Shown: positions 18,816 to 28,496 of the stretch, piece after piece
Layout: the number at the start of each line of letters is the position of its first letter
How positions within the stretch are numbered: the stretch's first letter is position 1
Assembly (NCBI GenBank): GCA_025458905.1
Contig: JALORN010000015.1
Location: forward strand, 1-64,000
Source of the DNA: Steroidobacteraceae bacterium
Lineage (GTDB): Bacteria; Pseudomonadota; Gammaproteobacteria; Steroidobacterales; Steroidobacteraceae
Direction of reading: 5' to 3'
Length of the DNA: 64,000 nucleotides
Translations under genes and position numbers: made by a program
The notes under the pieces: model-generated
What the model saw: only the letters and a program-made list of their open reading frames with translations
Database searches by the model: none
Told to the model about the DNA's origin: nothing

Positions 18816-18990
18816 CGAGACTTCGCCAGCCCGTCGGAGCAAGCAGGGGCCCCTTGTAAATCAGTGAGTTATCCGGCCCTTGGCGGCTGGCACGTTTACC
18901 ATGCCAAAGCACTGGCCGAATGTAAATCGCACCTTTCCCGGGCGACGGCGCACCGGCCGTGCCCCCGCACCCGTCCCCCCTGGATCCACC
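18816..18990 (-). promoter_or_regulatory. probable promoter region of the lipid-modification operon
   Basis: This segment between the terminator of htpX and the desaturase start is clearly AT-richer than its surroundings and must hold the operon promoter if the ten minus-strand genes form one unit. On the minus strand it includes TTTACATTCGG, and an imperfect dyad in TGGCATGGTAAACGTGCCA at about 18895-18913 that could be an operator. No textbook -35/-10 pair is obvious, so the exact promoter is unassigned. Confidence 0.35.
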
Positions 18991-19027
18991 CCAAAGAAAA
19001 AGGGCCCTTCCTGCCCGGAAGGGCCCC
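18991..19027 (-). terminator. rho-independent terminator of htpX
   Basis: A perfect 10-base stem (GGGCCCTTCC at 19002-19011 with GGAAGGGCCC at 19017-19026) and a 5-base loop. On the minus strand it is followed by TTTTTCTTTGG. It lies 54 bases after the htpX stop and separates htpX from the desaturase operon. Confidence 0.9.
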
Positions 19028-19080
19028 TGTTGGGCGGTCGCGCCCGGCGCAGCGCCGGGTGGGTCGCGGCCCGGCTGGCC

Positions 19081-19971
19081 TCAGGCCGCCTGGCCGGCCG
19101 AGCGCCGCAGCGCCTCGATGCGCTCCTCGAGCGGCGGGTGGCTCATGAAGAGGCGCTTGAGGCCCGACGGCGTACCGCCGTTGATGCCGAAGGCGGCCAT
19201 CTTCTCGGGCAGCGGCTGCGGCTCGTGGGCCCGCTTCAGCGCCTCGAGCGCGCCGATCATGCTGCCGGTGCCGGCGAGCCGCGCGCCCGCGGCGTCGGCG
19301 CGGAACTCACGCTGCCGCGAGAACCACATCACGATCATGCTCGCGAGGATGCCGAACACGATCTCGAGCACCATCACGGTGATGAAGTAGCCCATGCCAC
19401 GGCCTTCCTCGTTCTTGAGGACGGCCTTGTCGACGAAGCCACCGACCACGCGCGCCATGAAGATCACGAAGGTGTTCACGACGCCCTGGATCAGGGTCAG
19501 CGTGACCATGTCGCCGTTGGCGACGTGACCGACCTCGTGGCCGAGCACCGCCTCGACTTCCTGGCGCTTCATCCGCTGCAGCAGCCCGGTGCTGACGGCG
19601 ACCAGCGCGCTGTTCTTGTTCGCGCCGGTGGCGAAGGCGTTGGGGTCGGGCGATTCGAAAATGCCCACCTCGGGCATGCCGATGCCGGCGGCCTGCGCCT
19701 GGGCTCGCACGGTCTCGACCAGCCACTGCTCGGTGGCGTTCTGCGGCTGGTCGATGACGCGCACGCCCATCATGCGCTTGGCCGACCACTTCGACATCAG
19801 CAGCGAGATGATCGCGCCGCCGAAGCCGAACAGCACCGCGAACGCGAGCAGGCCGGTGTAGCTGCCGCCCTGCGCAGCGATGTACTGGTCGATCCCGAGC
19901 AGCCGGGCGACGACCGACAGCACGACGATGACCGCGAGGTTGGTCGCGATGAACAGCAATACACGTTTCAT
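19081..19971 (-). CDS. htpX: membrane zinc protease HtpX
   Basis: 296 residues, the usual length. Two N-terminal TM segments ([19 protein letters not shown] and [19 protein letters not shown]) are followed by the zinc motif [12 protein letters not shown]. Two further TM segments come next, then [15 protein letters not shown], which supplies the third zinc ligand. HtpX is an M48 protease of the inner membrane that degrades misfolded membrane proteins alongside FtsH. The gene stands alone with its own terminator. The 264 bases upstream, to the mobB stop, show no additional gene. Confidence 0.95.
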   Translation of the reverse strand: MKRVLLFIATNLAVIVVLSVVARLLGIDQYIAAQGGSYTGLLAFAVLFGFGGAIISLLMSKWSAKRMMGVRVIDQPQNATEQWLVETVRAQAQAAGIGMPEVGIFESPDPNAFATGANKNSALVAVSTGLLQRMKRQEVEAVLGHEVGHVANGDMVTLTLIQGVVNTFVIFMARVVGGFVDKAVLKNEEGRGMGYFITVMVLEIVFGILASMIVMWFSRQREFRADAAGARLAGTGSMIGALEALKRAHEPQPLPEKMAAFGINGGTPSGLKRLFMSHPPLEERIEALRRSAGQAA

Positions 19972-20235
19972 GGCAGCTCACTGGCTCCTGGGGTGAAGAA
20001 CGCCTCTTCCGTAAGGCCCTGCCTGCCGAGGCTCCTGGACCGGGCAGACCGCGAGCCGCGGGCAATGTAACTGCCCCCGGGCCGCTCTGCCATAGATGCC
20101 ACCGGTCGACCGGAATTCAAGGCTCGCTCCGGGGCCAGGATCCGCGCCAGGCGAGGACTTGGACCGTGATTCCGGGGAGGCGTTCGCCGTCCGCTGGGCG
20201 GGCGACCGAGGCCGTCGGCGAGCCGCGCCAGCGCG

Positions 20236-20784
20236 CTAGGCGCGGTACGACAGAATGTAGTCTGCGATCGCCCCGGTATCGTCCAGGTCGAGGCGTGCCG
20301 CGGTGGGCGGCCAGGATGCCGGTGCCTGGCCGGCCGGGCAGGCGAGCGCCACGATCCCGGCGTCGTGCACGGCCAGCGGTTCCGGGGCGGCAGCCGGTAC
20401 GGCAACGCCGTCGGCCACCCCGGCTGCGGCGGCACGGTGCACCTCGATCCGGGGATGGCGCGTGAAGCCCTTGTAGCCTTCGACCAGCACCAGGTCGCAG
20501 GGGGAGAGGCGCGCGAGCAGGGCGTCGAGCGCAACGGGCGGGGCGTCGGCCGCGCCGGCGTGCACCAGGCTCCAGCGCCGGTCGCTGGCGACGATGACCT
20601 CGTGCGCACCGGCCTCGCGGTGCCGCCAGCTGTCCTTGCCGGGTACGTCCAGCTCGATGTCGTGGTGGTGGGTGTGCTTGACCGTGGAGACGGTCAGCCC
20701 GCGACGCCGCAGCTCACCGACCAGGCGGACGACGAGGTGGGTCTTGCCGCTGTTCTTGCGGCCCACGATGCCGAAGGTCTTCAC
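20236..20784 (-). CDS. mobB: molybdopterin-guanine dinucleotide biosynthesis protein B
   Basis: 182 residues with a P-loop at the N-terminus ([17 protein letters not shown]), the Walker-B-like region [12 protein letters not shown], and [20 protein letters not shown] typical of MobB. MobB binds GTP and assists MobA in attaching GMP to molybdopterin. The start is GTG at 20784, because the P-loop follows directly and no ATG is nearby. It is separated by 3 kb or more from the rest of the Moco operon (23.9-31.4 kb) and sits downstream of an acidic protein gene. Confidence 0.9.
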   Translation of the reverse strand: MKTFGIVGRKNSGKTHLVVRLVGELRRRGLTVSTVKHTHHHDIELDVPGKDSWRHREAGAHEVIVASDRRWSLVHAGAADAPPVALDALLARLSPCDLVLVEGYKGFTRHPRIEVHRAAAAGVADGVAVPAAAPEPLAVHDAGIVALACPAGQAPASWPPTAARLDLDDTGAIADYILSYRA

Positions 20785-20870
20785 GCGGCGGTGGCATCCT
20801 GCGCCAGGCGCGGGGGAGTGGAGCGTCGCGCAGGCCGGGCGCGGCGCCTCCGGGGGAGGGTCGGGACTCG

Positions 20871-21257
20871 CTAGCGGTCCTCGTCCTCGTCGTCCCAGTC
20901 GTCGTCCTCGTCCTCGTCGTCGTCCCAGTCCTCGTCGTCCTCGTCTTCGTCTTCTTCCTCCTCTTCTTCGTCCTCGTCGTCCTCGTCGTCGGACCAGCCC
21001 TCCGGCTCGTCCGTGAGCTCGAGGTCCATCTCGTGCCACGCCTCGACGTCGAGTTCCTCGATGTCGCCGTCGAGGTACTCGATCTCGATCAGCTCGGAAT
21101 CCTCGTCGACGGAGAGCACGCGGAAGGTCTCCTCCTCCTCGACGTTCTCGTACCACTGACCGGGAACCGGCTCGTTGTCTCTGCTCACGGATGGATCCTC
21201 GCGCGGGCCTTCGGCACGTGGCCCGGCCCATTTGTGTTGGCGATCAATCTTACTCAT
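20871..21257 (-). CDS. small protein with conserved core and extreme Asp/Glu tail (DUF6763-like)
   Basis: 128 residues. Residues about 30-85 form a folded-looking core ([40 protein letters not shown]) resembling a small gammaproteobacterial family of unknown function that I recall as DUF6763. From about residue 90 the chain is almost entirely Asp and Glu with three Trp residues, ending DWDDEDEDR. The corresponding DNA is a GTC/CTC-rich tract at about 20876-20990. ATG at 21257 lies 81 bases from the divergent proB start. Function unknown; a nucleic-acid mimic or metal/protein-binding tail is conceivable. Confidence 0.75.
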   Translation of the reverse strand: MSKIDRQHKWAGPRAEGPREDPSVSRDNEPVPGQWYENVEEEETFRVLSVDEDSELIEIEYLDGDIEELDVEAWHEMDLELTDEPEGWSDDEDDEDEEEEEEDEDEDDEDWDDDEDEDDDWDDEDEDR

Positions 21258-21302
21258 CGCGCTCTGCGGCAGGCAATCGACGCTCGCCGTGGCCGAGGAC
21301 CG

Positions 21303-21313
21303 TACACTATAGT
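21303..21313. promoter_or_regulatory. palindromic -10-like element between acidic-protein gene and proB
   Basis: The sequence TACACTATAGT contains the palindrome ACTATAGT (21306-21313), which reads as a TATAGT -10 hexamer on both strands. It lies 26 bases before the proB ATG and about 46 bases before the divergent start. No convincing -35 is present for either direction. Function is inferred from position only. Confidence 0.4.
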
Positions 21314-21338
21314 CACCGGCCCGCAGCCACCCGCCGCC

Positions 21339-22481
21339 ATGTCCGACCCCGCCGCCAACGCTCCCGCCCGCACCCCCCTCGGCTCCGCCCGGCGCGTCGT
21401 CGTCAAGGTGGGCTCGGCACTGCTGGTCGATGCCACCACCGGGCGACTGAACCGCACCTGGCTCGAGACGCTGGTCGAGGACGTGGTGCGGCTGCGGCGC
21501 GCCGGCCGCGAGGTGATCCTCGTCTCCTCTGGCGCGATCGCGCTCGGCCGCCGCCACCTCGGCCTGCCGAAGGGCGCGCTGCGGCTCGACGAGAGCCAGG
21601 CCGCGGCGGCCGTCGGCCAGATCCGGCTCGCGCATGCCTACAAGGAAATGCTCGAGGAGCGCGAGATCCCGGTCGCGCAGGTGCTGCTGACGCTCGAGGA
21701 CAGCGAGCAGCGCCGCCGCTACCTCAACGCGCGCGCCACGCTGTCGGAACTGCTGGCACGCGGCGCGGTGCCGGTCATCAACGAGAACGACACGGTGGCG
21801 ACCGCCGAGATCCGCTACGGCGACAACGACCGTCTCGCCGCGCGGGTCGCGCAGATGGTCAGCGCCGATTGCCTCGTGCTGCTCTCCGACATCGACGGGC
21901 TCTACACGGCGGACCCGAACCGCAACCCGGCGGCGGAGTTCATCCCCGTGGTGCACGCGATCACGGCCGAGATCGAGGCGATGGGCAGCGGCTCGGCCTC
22001 GGACGTCGGCCGCGGTGGCATGGTCACCAAGATCGCGGCCGCGAAGATCGCGGTCGCGGCGGGCTGCCACATGTGCATCTCCGCCGGCGCGCACCTGCAC
22101 CCGGTGCGGCGCATCGAGCAGGGCGCGCGCTGCACCTGGTTCGTGCCCACCGACACGCCGGTCGCGGCGCGCAAGCAGTGGATATCGGGGACGCTGAAGC
22201 CTGCGGGCGCGCTGGTGATCGACGACGGCGCGCTGCGCGCGCTCGAGTCGGGCAAGAGCCTGCTGCCGGCCGGCGTCACGCGGCTCGCGGGACGCTTCGA
22301 CCGCGGCGACACGGTCAGCGTGGTCACCCAGGCCGGCCGCGAGGTCGCGCGCGGCATCAGCGCCTATTCCGATGCGGATGCCGCGCGGATCATCGGCCGG
22401 CGCACGGCCGAGATCGAGGGCATCCTCGGCTTCCGCGGTCGCGACGAGCTGATCCACCGCGACGACCTGGTGCTGCAGTGA
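21339..22481 (+). CDS. proB: glutamate 5-kinase
   Basis: 380 residues: an amino-acid kinase domain ([69 protein letters not shown]) followed by a C-terminal PUA domain (about 280-365). It phosphorylates glutamate as the first step of proline synthesis and is normally feedback-inhibited by proline. proA follows 88 bases downstream on the same strand, so this is the usual proBA pair. Confidence 0.96.
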   Translation: MSDPAANAPARTPLGSARRVVVKVGSALLVDATTGRLNRTWLETLVEDVVRLRRAGREVILVSSGAIALGRRHLGLPKGALRLDESQAAAAVGQIRLAHAYKEMLEEREIPVAQVLLTLEDSEQRRRYLNARATLSELLARGAVPVINENDTVATAEIRYGDNDRLAARVAQMVSADCLVLLSDIDGLYTADPNRNPAAEFIPVVHAITAEIEAMGSGSASDVGRGGMVTKIAAAKIAVAAGCHMCISAGAHLHPVRRIEQGARCTWFVPTDTPVAARKQWISGTLKPAGALVIDDGALRALESGKSLLPAGVTRLAGRFDRGDTVSVVTQAGREVARGISAYSDADAARIIGRRTAEIEGILGFRGRDELIHRDDLVLQ

Positions 22482-22569
22482 CCCGCGGATCCGACTGCGG
22501 CTACGGCGCCCGCCCCCCTGTTGCACCGGCGCCGCGCGGCGTCGCCGGCACGAATCCGAGGACCCGTCG

Positions 22570-23853
22570 ATGAGCGCTGCGAACCCCCTCCCGGAGACCA
22601 CCGCCGAGCTGATGGACCGCCTGGGCCGCGCCGCCGTCGCGGCGCGCCCGGCGCTCGCCGCGGCCGACACCGCGCAGAAGGACCGCGCGCTGCGCGCCGC
22701 CGCAGCGGCATTGCGGCGGCGCGAGGCCGCGATCCTCGAGGCGAACGCCCGCGACCTCGCCGCGGCGCGCCAGAAGGGGCTCTCGGGCGCGATGCTCGAC
22801 CGGCTGCAGCTCGACCCGAAGCGCATCGAGGCGATGGCGCGCGGGCTCGAGGAGATCGCGGCGCTGCCGGATCCGGTCGGCAGCGTCGCGGCGCAGTGGC
22901 AGCGGCCGAACGGGCTGCGGATCGCGCGCGTGCGCGTGCCGCTCGGCGTGGTCGGCATCGTCTACGAGAGCCGGCCCAACGTGACCGCGGACGCGGGCGC
23001 GCTGTGCCTCAAGTCCGGCAACCCGGTGATCCTGCGCGGGGGCTCGGAGAGCCGCGAGTCGAGCGCCGCCATCCACGCCTGCCTGCTCGACGGGCTGCGC
23101 GAGGCGGGCCTGCCGGCCGAGTCGATCCAGCTGGTGCCGACCACCGACCGCGATGCCGTCGGCCATCTGCTCGCGAAGATGGGCGGCCTGGTCGACGTCG
23201 TCGTCCCGCGCGGCGGCAAGAGCCTCGTGCAGCGGGTCAAGGACGAGGCGCGCGTGCCGGTGATCGGCCACCTCGAGGGCAACTGCCACGTCTACGTCGA
23301 TCGCGCCGCGGACCTCGCGATGGCGCGCGCGATCGTGCTGAACGCCAAGCTGCGCCGCACCGGCATCTGCGGTGCCGCGGAGACGCTGCTGGTGGACCGC
23401 GGCGGTGCCGCGCGGCTGCTCGCGCCGCTGGTGCAGGCGCTGCTGGAAGCGGGCTGCGAGGTGCGCGGCGATCCGGAGACGCAGCGCCTCGATGCGCGCG
23501 TGAAGCCTGCGACCGAGCAGGACTGGTACACCGAGTACCTCGACGCGATCATCGCGGTGCGCGTGGTCGACGGCGTCGATGCGGCGATCGCGCACATCGC
23601 GAAGTACGGCTCGGCGCACACCGAGTCGATCGTCACCGACGACGCGGACGCGGCGGCACGATTCCTGGCGCGTGTCGACAGCGCGATCGTGCTGCACAAC
23701 GCCTCGACCCAGTTCGCCGACGGTGGCGAGTTCGGCATGGGCGCCGAGATCGGCATCTCCACCGACCGCTTCCATGCACGCGGTCCGGTCGGCGTCGAGC
23801 AGTTGACGAGCTACAAGTACGTGGTGCACGGGGCCGGTCAGGTCCGGCCCTGA
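22570..23853 (+). CDS. proA: gamma-glutamyl phosphate reductase
   Basis: 427 residues of the aldehyde-dehydrogenase superfamily. Visible ProA features are [46 protein letters not shown] and the catalytic Cys in [27 protein letters not shown] closes the protein. It reduces glutamyl-5-phosphate to glutamate semialdehyde with NADPH in proline synthesis, immediately after proB. Confidence 0.96.
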   Translation: MSAANPLPETTAELMDRLGRAAVAARPALAAADTAQKDRALRAAAAALRRREAAILEANARDLAAARQKGLSGAMLDRLQLDPKRIEAMARGLEEIAALPDPVGSVAAQWQRPNGLRIARVRVPLGVVGIVYESRPNVTADAGALCLKSGNPVILRGGSESRESSAAIHACLLDGLREAGLPAESIQLVPTTDRDAVGHLLAKMGGLVDVVVPRGGKSLVQRVKDEARVPVIGHLEGNCHVYVDRAADLAMARAIVLNAKLRRTGICGAAETLLVDRGGAARLLAPLVQALLEAGCEVRGDPETQRLDARVKPATEQDWYTEYLDAIIAVRVVDGVDAAIAHIAKYGSAHTESIVTDDADAAARFLARVDSAIVLHNASTQFADGGEFGMGAEIGISTDRFHARGPVGVEQLTSYKYVVHGAGQVRP

Positions 23854-23876
23854 CGTCCGGCCGCGCGTGCCCTGCC

Positions 23877-24818
23877 TCAGGCGTCCAGGAAGGCGCGCAG
23901 CGCTGTGGCGAGCCGGCCGGGTGCGGCATCGAGCGCGCGGCCGTCGAGTTCCGTGAGCTCGACGATGCGCGCGGCGGGCAGCAGCGCGGCGGCCGCGCGC
24001 GAGTTCGGGGCGATGGTCTCGTCCACCACCAGCACGAGCGTCGGCTGGCGCACGCGCGGCAGGCGCGCCTCGAACGGGTAGCGGAACACCGCGTCGAAGG
24101 CCCAGGCCGCGCGCGGTGCGGCGTGCAGCGCGTCGGCGAAGCGCGCCAGCAGTTCCTCGTCCGGCAGGCCGAGCCCCCGTGCCGCCTCGACGCTGCGTTG
24201 CCACTGCGCCCCGAGGTAGGCCGGGTCCTCGACCCAGGGTCGCGATTGCGCGAAGCGAAGTCGCCAGGCCTCGCGCTCGGGCGGCGCGACGAACGGGATG
24301 CCGAGCAGCGCCAGGCGCCGCACCCGCCCGGGCCGGCTGGCGGCGAGTTCGAGCCCCAGCGTGGCACCGGTGTGCTGGCCGAAGACGTCGAGCGCGGCGT
24401 CGCGCCCGGCCGCGCCGCCTGCCGTGATCGCTTCGTCGAGCGCCTGCGCGAGCTCGGCGATCGACGCGGGGGACGGCGGCGGGTCCGAGTCGCCGCAGCC
24501 GGGCGTGTCCAGCGCGTAGACCCGCCGGTCGGTCGCGAGCCACGGTGCGAGGCGCGCGAAGTCGCGGCTGGAGCGCGGGTTCTGGTGCAGACAGAGCAGC
24601 GGCGGCCGCGTCGCGGCAGCGACCGCCGGCCCCCAGGTGCGCACGTTGACCTGCCCGTACCGGCAGGGCCAGTACTCGCGGAGCCGGGCGACCCCGGCTG
24701 CGGGGGGCGCCGCCACCGGGCCGGCGCTGGTCAGTGCCGCTGGCAGTGCTGCGGCGCTGCCCGCGGCGGCGAGCAGGCCGCGACGCGTGAGATGGAAGCC
24801 TCGGCGGAGTCGTGTCAT
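23877..24818 (-). CDS. Tat-type exported alpha/beta-hydrolase-fold protein lacking canonical nucleophile
   Basis: 313 residues. The N-terminus HLTRRGLLAAAGSAAALPAA resembles a twin-arginine signal. The alpha/beta fold is visible in LLCLHQNPRSSRDFARLAPW, VYALDTPGCGDSDPPP and PTLVLVVDETIAPNS. The nucleophile elbow reads FGQHTGATLG, placing His where GxSxG has Ser, and the C-terminal region (ELTELDGRALDAAPGRLA) lacks the usual GxGH. Either this is a non-hydrolytic member or it uses other residues. The ATGA overlap with the TPR gene makes it the last gene of the Moco transcript, which is an unexpected partner. Confidence 0.75.
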   Translation of the reverse strand: MTRLRRGFHLTRRGLLAAAGSAAALPAALTSAGPVAAPPAAGVARLREYWPCRYGQVNVRTWGPAVAAATRPPLLCLHQNPRSSRDFARLAPWLATDRRVYALDTPGCGDSDPPPSPASIAELAQALDEAITAGGAAGRDAALDVFGQHTGATLGLELAASRPGRVRRLALLGIPFVAPPEREAWRLRFAQSRPWVEDPAYLGAQWQRSVEAARGLGLPDEELLARFADALHAAPRAAWAFDAVFRYPFEARLPRVRQPTLVLVVDETIAPNSRAAAALLPAARIVELTELDGRALDAAPGRLATALRAFLDA

Positions 24819-25852
24819 GGCGTGCGCAACCTCGCGAGTTCGGCGAGCGCCAGATCGTGCTCGACGTAGTAGACCACCTTCAGGTTGACGACCCGCGCCA
24901 GCCGCTGGCGTGCCGCGGCGGCGCGCCCGTCGGCGAAGGCCTGCTGGGCGGTGTAGTAGAGTGCCTCGCAGGCCATCTCGCGACGGCGCCGCGGATCCTC
25001 GTCCGCGGCGATCGCCGCGACCAGCCCACGCTCGTCGAGCCGGCCGTCGAGATGCCGCCACAGGGGCGCCGGCCAGGGCGTGCCGGGAGCGCCGGGATCG
25101 GACCCCGGCGGCGGCGGTGCCGGGAGGCCCGCACGACGGCGGGCGAGGCGTTCCAGCAGACGCCAGAAACGCGCCGCGAGGCGCGCGGTGGGCAACTCGC
25201 CGTCGCCCTCCACGGCGGTGTCCTCCGGCGCCGACGCCGCCGGCGTACCGGCCGGCCGGGGCCCGCTGGACGGGGGCGCGACCGCATCGGCGCGCTCGAA
25301 CCTCGCAGCGACGGCGGCCGCCCCGCGCGCCGCATCGATCCAGTGCGCGGTCGCGTAGTCGAGGCGCGCGCGCAGTTCCTCGATCTCCTCCTCGGCGCCG
25401 CGTGCGAACGCCGAGGCGCGGGCGAGCTCGGCGCGTGCCTCGTCGAAACGGCCGAGGGTCATCAGCAGCGTCGCCGCCTCGATGCGCGGCTGTGGGTCGC
25501 GAGGAGCACAGGCGCCGGCGGCGCGCCAGGCCGGGAGCGCCGCCTCGCGCTCTCCGAGCGCGACCCGCGCGCGCGCCACTCCCGCGTGCAGCTCGGCGAA
25601 GCGCGCCGCGCCGAGCGTCGCGCCGCAATCGGCAGGCGGCGGATCGGCACGCCGCAACGCCGCCTCGGCGGCGCGCAGGCCGCCGCGCCGTGCGTCGCCG
25701 TCGTCGAGCGCAGTGCCGTCGAGCGATTCGGCGAAAGCGTCGAGGGGGGCCGCGCGGCCGGCGGCCGGCGCGTCCCCCGGCGCGAAGGCGCCGGCGAGCA
25801 GCAGCAGCGTCGCGGGCCACGCACCGCGGCCGGCCCGCGGCCGGGGAAGCAC
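24815..25852 (-). CDS. exported TPR-like repeat protein, function unknown
   Basis: About 345 residues with a Sec-type N-terminus (WPATLLLLAGAFAPGDAPA) and mostly Ala/Arg/Glu helices. Helix pairs such as ARVALGEREAALPAWRAAGA, TLLMTLGRFDEARAELARAS and QAFADGRAAAARQRLARVVN are TPR-like. A Pro/Ser-rich disordered segment lies between about residues 190 and 215. I chose GTG at 25852, one base after the moaE/moeB stop; a TTG at 25876 would overlap that gene. The downstream hydrolase overlaps as ATGA. It is probably periplasmic; no link to molybdenum chemistry is visible. Confidence 0.65.
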   Translation of the reverse strand: MLPRPRAGRGAWPATLLLLAGAFAPGDAPAAGRAAPLDAFAESLDGTALDDGDARRGGLRAAEAALRRADPPPADCGATLGAARFAELHAGVARARVALGEREAALPAWRAAGACAPRDPQPRIEAATLLMTLGRFDEARAELARASAFARGAEEEIEELRARLDYATAHWIDAARGAAAVAARFERADAVAPPSSGPRPAGTPAASAPEDTAVEGDGELPTARLAARFWRLLERLARRRAGLPAPPPPGSDPGAPGTPWPAPLWRHLDGRLDERGLVAAIAADEDPRRRREMACEALYYTAQQAFADGRAAAARQRLARVVNLKVVYYVEHDLALAELARLRTP

Positions 25853-25853
25853 G

Positions 25854-27563
25854 TCAGCGCGCGACCGGCAACCCAAGCACGCCGCCGCGCAGGGAATAGA
25901 CCTCGGGCAAGCCGCGCTCGCGCAGGGCCTGCGCCGCGGCGAGGCTGCGGCTGCCGCGGGCGCAGGCCAGCAGGTAGCGACCGCCGGCCGGCAGGTTGGT
26001 GCCGGCGAGCAGTTCCGCCATCGGCACGTGGCGCGCCTGCGCCGAGGGCGTCGGATGCGCGGCGAGTTCGTGTGCGTCGCGCACGTCGATCACCGCGTAG
26101 CCGGCCGCGGCGGCGGCATCGAGGTCGTCGAACTGGAGTTCCAGCGCGACCGCCCCGGCGCCAGGCTGTGCGGCGCGGCGCGCCGCCTCCAGCCCGTCGG
26201 CGGCACGCACGCAGGGGCCGTCGGTGCAGGCCGGCGCGCGGCGCGCGCGCAGCCGCGTGCCCGAGAGCGTGCCGAGGTCGAACAGCAGCACTTCGTCCTC
26301 GAGGCGGCCCGGGAGGTCGAGCAGCAGCTTCAGTGCCTCGAGGGCCTGCAGGCTGCCGAACACGCCCGGCACCGGCCCGAGCACGCCCGCCTCGGCGCAG
26401 TTGCCGACCAGCCCGTCGCGCGTGGCCTCGGGCCACACGCAGCGCAGGCAGGCCCCCGCGCGACCGGGCCGGACCACCTGCAGCTGCCCCTCGAACTGGT
26501 AGACGCTCGCGAACAGCACCGGCTTGCCGAGCACGTGGGCGAGGTCGTTCAGCAGGAACTTGGTGGAGAAGTTGTCGGTGCAGTCGATCACCAGGTCGGC
26601 GCCGGCGAGCAAGGCCGGAGCGTTGCCCGCGTCGAGCCGCGCGACGTGCGCGACCGCCTCGACGTCCGGGTTCAGTGCGCGCACGCGCGCCGCCGCGAGC
26701 GCGGCCTTCGGCTGGCCGCAGTCGACCAGCGCATACAGCGTCTGGCGGTGCAGGTTCGAAGGCTCGAGACGATCGCCGTCGATGATCAGCAGCCGGCCGA
26801 GGCCCGCGCCCGCGAGGTACTGCAGCACCGGCACGCCGAGGCCGCCGGCACCGACCACCGCCACCGTGCTGGCGCGCAGCTTCGCCTGCCCGGCGGGGCC
26901 CACCTCGCGAAGGGCCATCTGGCGCGAGTAGTCGGGAACCGGGGCCGCGGTGCTCGCGGCGCGCGGCCCGGGCGAGGCGTCGGCTCCAGAGTCGTGATCG
27001 TGCCCGTGATCGTGCCCGTGGTGGTGACCGTGCCCAGGGTGGTGGTCGTGCCCGTGGTGGTGGCCGCGTCCATGACCATCACCGTGGTCGTGCGACGCCA
27101 GCGCAGGCTGGCCGGGTAGCGCCTGGGAACTCGGCGCCGTGGCGCAGCGTTCGCAGTTGACCCAGCCGGAGTCGCCGTTGACGTAGTGCTCCTTCTTCCA
27201 GATCGGGACGCGGTGCTTGACCTCGTCGATGATGTAGCGGCAGGCGCGGAACGCTTCGTCGCGGTGGCGCGCACTGACGCCGACCCACACGGCCATGTCG
27301 CCGATCGCGAGGCTGCCGACGCGGTGCACGCAGGCGGCGTGCTCGACGCCGAACTTCGTGCAGGCCTCGGCGATGATGCGCTCGCCCTCGCGCACCGCGA
27401 GCTCGGCGAAGGCCTCGTACTCGAGGCGCGTGACCGGCAGGCCTTCGTTGTGGTTGCGCACCCAGCCCTCGAACGACGCGTAGCCGCCGGAGGCGGGATC
27501 GGCGAGCGCGCGGCGCTCGGTGGCGACGTCGAGGTCGGTGCTGCTGAAGCGGAAGCGGCTCAT
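25854..27563 (-). CDS. moaE/moeB: trifunctional fusion: MoaE - His-rich linker - MoeB - rhodanese
   Basis: 569 residues. Residues 1-140 are MoaE, the large subunit of molybdopterin synthase (RLEYEAFAELAVREGERII, HRVGSLAIGDMAVWVG, PIWKKEHYVNGDSGWV). Residues 158-190 hold 17 His in 33 positions. Residues 212-450 are MoeB/ThiF-like, with the nucleotide motif GAGGLGVPVLQYL, the DCTDNF motif and a CLRC half of the zinc site; a second Cys pair lies in ACTDGPC. From about 475 a rhodanese domain has an active-site loop ACARGSRS. MoeB adenylates the MoaD C-terminus, rhodanese supplies sulfur and MoaE converts precursor Z. MoeB-rhodanese resembles eukaryotic MOCS3, but adding MoaE is unusual. Confidence 0.93.
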   Translation of the reverse strand: MSRFRFSSTDLDVATERRALADPASGGYASFEGWVRNHNEGLPVTRLEYEAFAELAVREGERIIAEACTKFGVEHAACVHRVGSLAIGDMAVWVGVSARHRDEAFRACRYIIDEVKHRVPIWKKEHYVNGDSGWVNCERCATAPSSQALPGQPALASHDHGDGHGRGHHHGHDHHPGHGHHHGHDHGHDHDSGADASPGPRAASTAAPVPDYSRQMALREVGPAGQAKLRASTVAVVGAGGLGVPVLQYLAGAGLGRLLIIDGDRLEPSNLHRQTLYALVDCGQPKAALAAARVRALNPDVEAVAHVARLDAGNAPALLAGADLVIDCTDNFSTKFLLNDLAHVLGKPVLFASVYQFEGQLQVVRPGRAGACLRCVWPEATRDGLVGNCAEAGVLGPVPGVFGSLQALEALKLLLDLPGRLEDEVLLFDLGTLSGTRLRARRAPACTDGPCVRAADGLEAARRAAQPGAGAVALELQFDDLDAAAAAGYAVIDVRDAHELAAHPTPSAQARHVPMAELLAGTNLPAGGRYLLACARGSRSLAAAQALRERGLPEVYSLRGGVLGLPVAR

Positions 27564-27620
27564 CGTGTGCCTCGCGTTCGCATCCTGCGGCGGCGGTGCG
27601 GTGGGGGAAGGGCGCAGGCC

Positions 27621-28496
27621 TCAGCCGCCCGCGACCGGCGGGATGAACACCACCGAGTCGCCGGCGGCGAGCGGCTGCGACCAGTCCCCGAACTCGGCAT
27701 TGACCGCGACCCGCAGCACCTCGGCCCCGAGCGTGAACGGATGGCGCGTCCGCAGCTCTTCGTAGAGCTCGCGCGGCGTGCGGGCCGTGGTCTCCAGCGT
27801 CTCCTCGCTGCGTCCGGCCTGCTCGCGCAGCAGCGCGTAGTACTGGACGCGGATGCGGCGCGCCGCGGCGGCCTGGGTGGGGTCTAGCGTCTGCATGGTC
27901 TGCCAGTATTCGTCGGCCGAGTTCACGTTGTCGAGGGCGCGCGGGTCGGGCGGCTCCAGCAGCCGCGCCCCGGACTGGATCAGGAACTTGCGCGGGCAAC
28001 TGCGCCCGGCGTCCGCCCAGGCACGCAACGCCGGTGCGCTGCCCGGCTCGTAGAGCGCGCACAGCGGCTCGGGGAGGCCGTCGTGCGCGGAGCGGTAGGC
28101 GGTGGCGAGGCCGCCGGGGTCGCGACCGGCGAGCAGGCGCGCGAGCGTGGGCCCGTCGAGGAACGGCAGGTCGCAGGCGAGCACCAGCCACGCGGCCTGG
28201 GGATGCTCGGCCTGTGCGGCGAGGATGCCGGCGAGCGGCCCGAGCCCCGGCTGGCGATCGACGATCTGCGGGTAGGCACGGCGTACCGGGTCGTCGACCT
28301 GGTCTGGCCGCACCGAGACGAAAGCCCGCTCGACGCTCGCCGCCAGCCGCTCGTAGGCATGCGCGAGCTGGCTGCGGCCGTGGTACTCGAGCGCCGCCTT
28401 GTCGCGGTGCATCCGCGTGCTGCGGCCGCCGGCGAGCAGCAGGCCGTAGACGGGCGCGGCCCCGCCCGCGGCGGCCGCTGCCACCGGCGCGCTCAC
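27621..28496 (-). CDS. mobA/moaD: MobA-MoaD fusion
   Basis: 291 residues. The N-terminal about 200 are MobA, the GTP:molybdopterin guanylyltransferase: [19 protein letters not shown] is the family motif, followed by [15 protein letters not shown] and LACDLPFL. From about residue 212 a MoaD ubiquitin-like domain begins ([15 protein letters not shown]) and ends FIPPVAGG. The free terminal Gly-Gly needed for thiocarboxylation is therefore preserved. The start is GTG at 28496, overlapping the moaC stop (GTGA). The two domains act at opposite ends of the pathway, so the fusion links sulfur-carrier supply to nucleotide attachment. The moaE/moeB fusion follows 57 bases on. Confidence 0.93.
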   Translation of the reverse strand: MSAPVAAAAAGGAAPVYGLLLAGGRSTRMHRDKAALEYHGRSQLAHAYERLAASVERAFVSVRPDQVDDPVRRAYPQIVDRQPGLGPLAGILAAQAEHPQAAWLVLACDLPFLDGPTLARLLAGRDPGGLATAYRSAHDGLPEPLCALYEPGSAPALRAWADAGRSCPRKFLIQSGARLLEPPDPRALDNVNSADEYWQTMQTLDPTQAAAARRIRVQYYALLREQAGRSEETLETTARTPRELYEELRTRHPFTLGAEVLRVAVNAEFGDWSQPLAAGDSVVFIPPVAGG

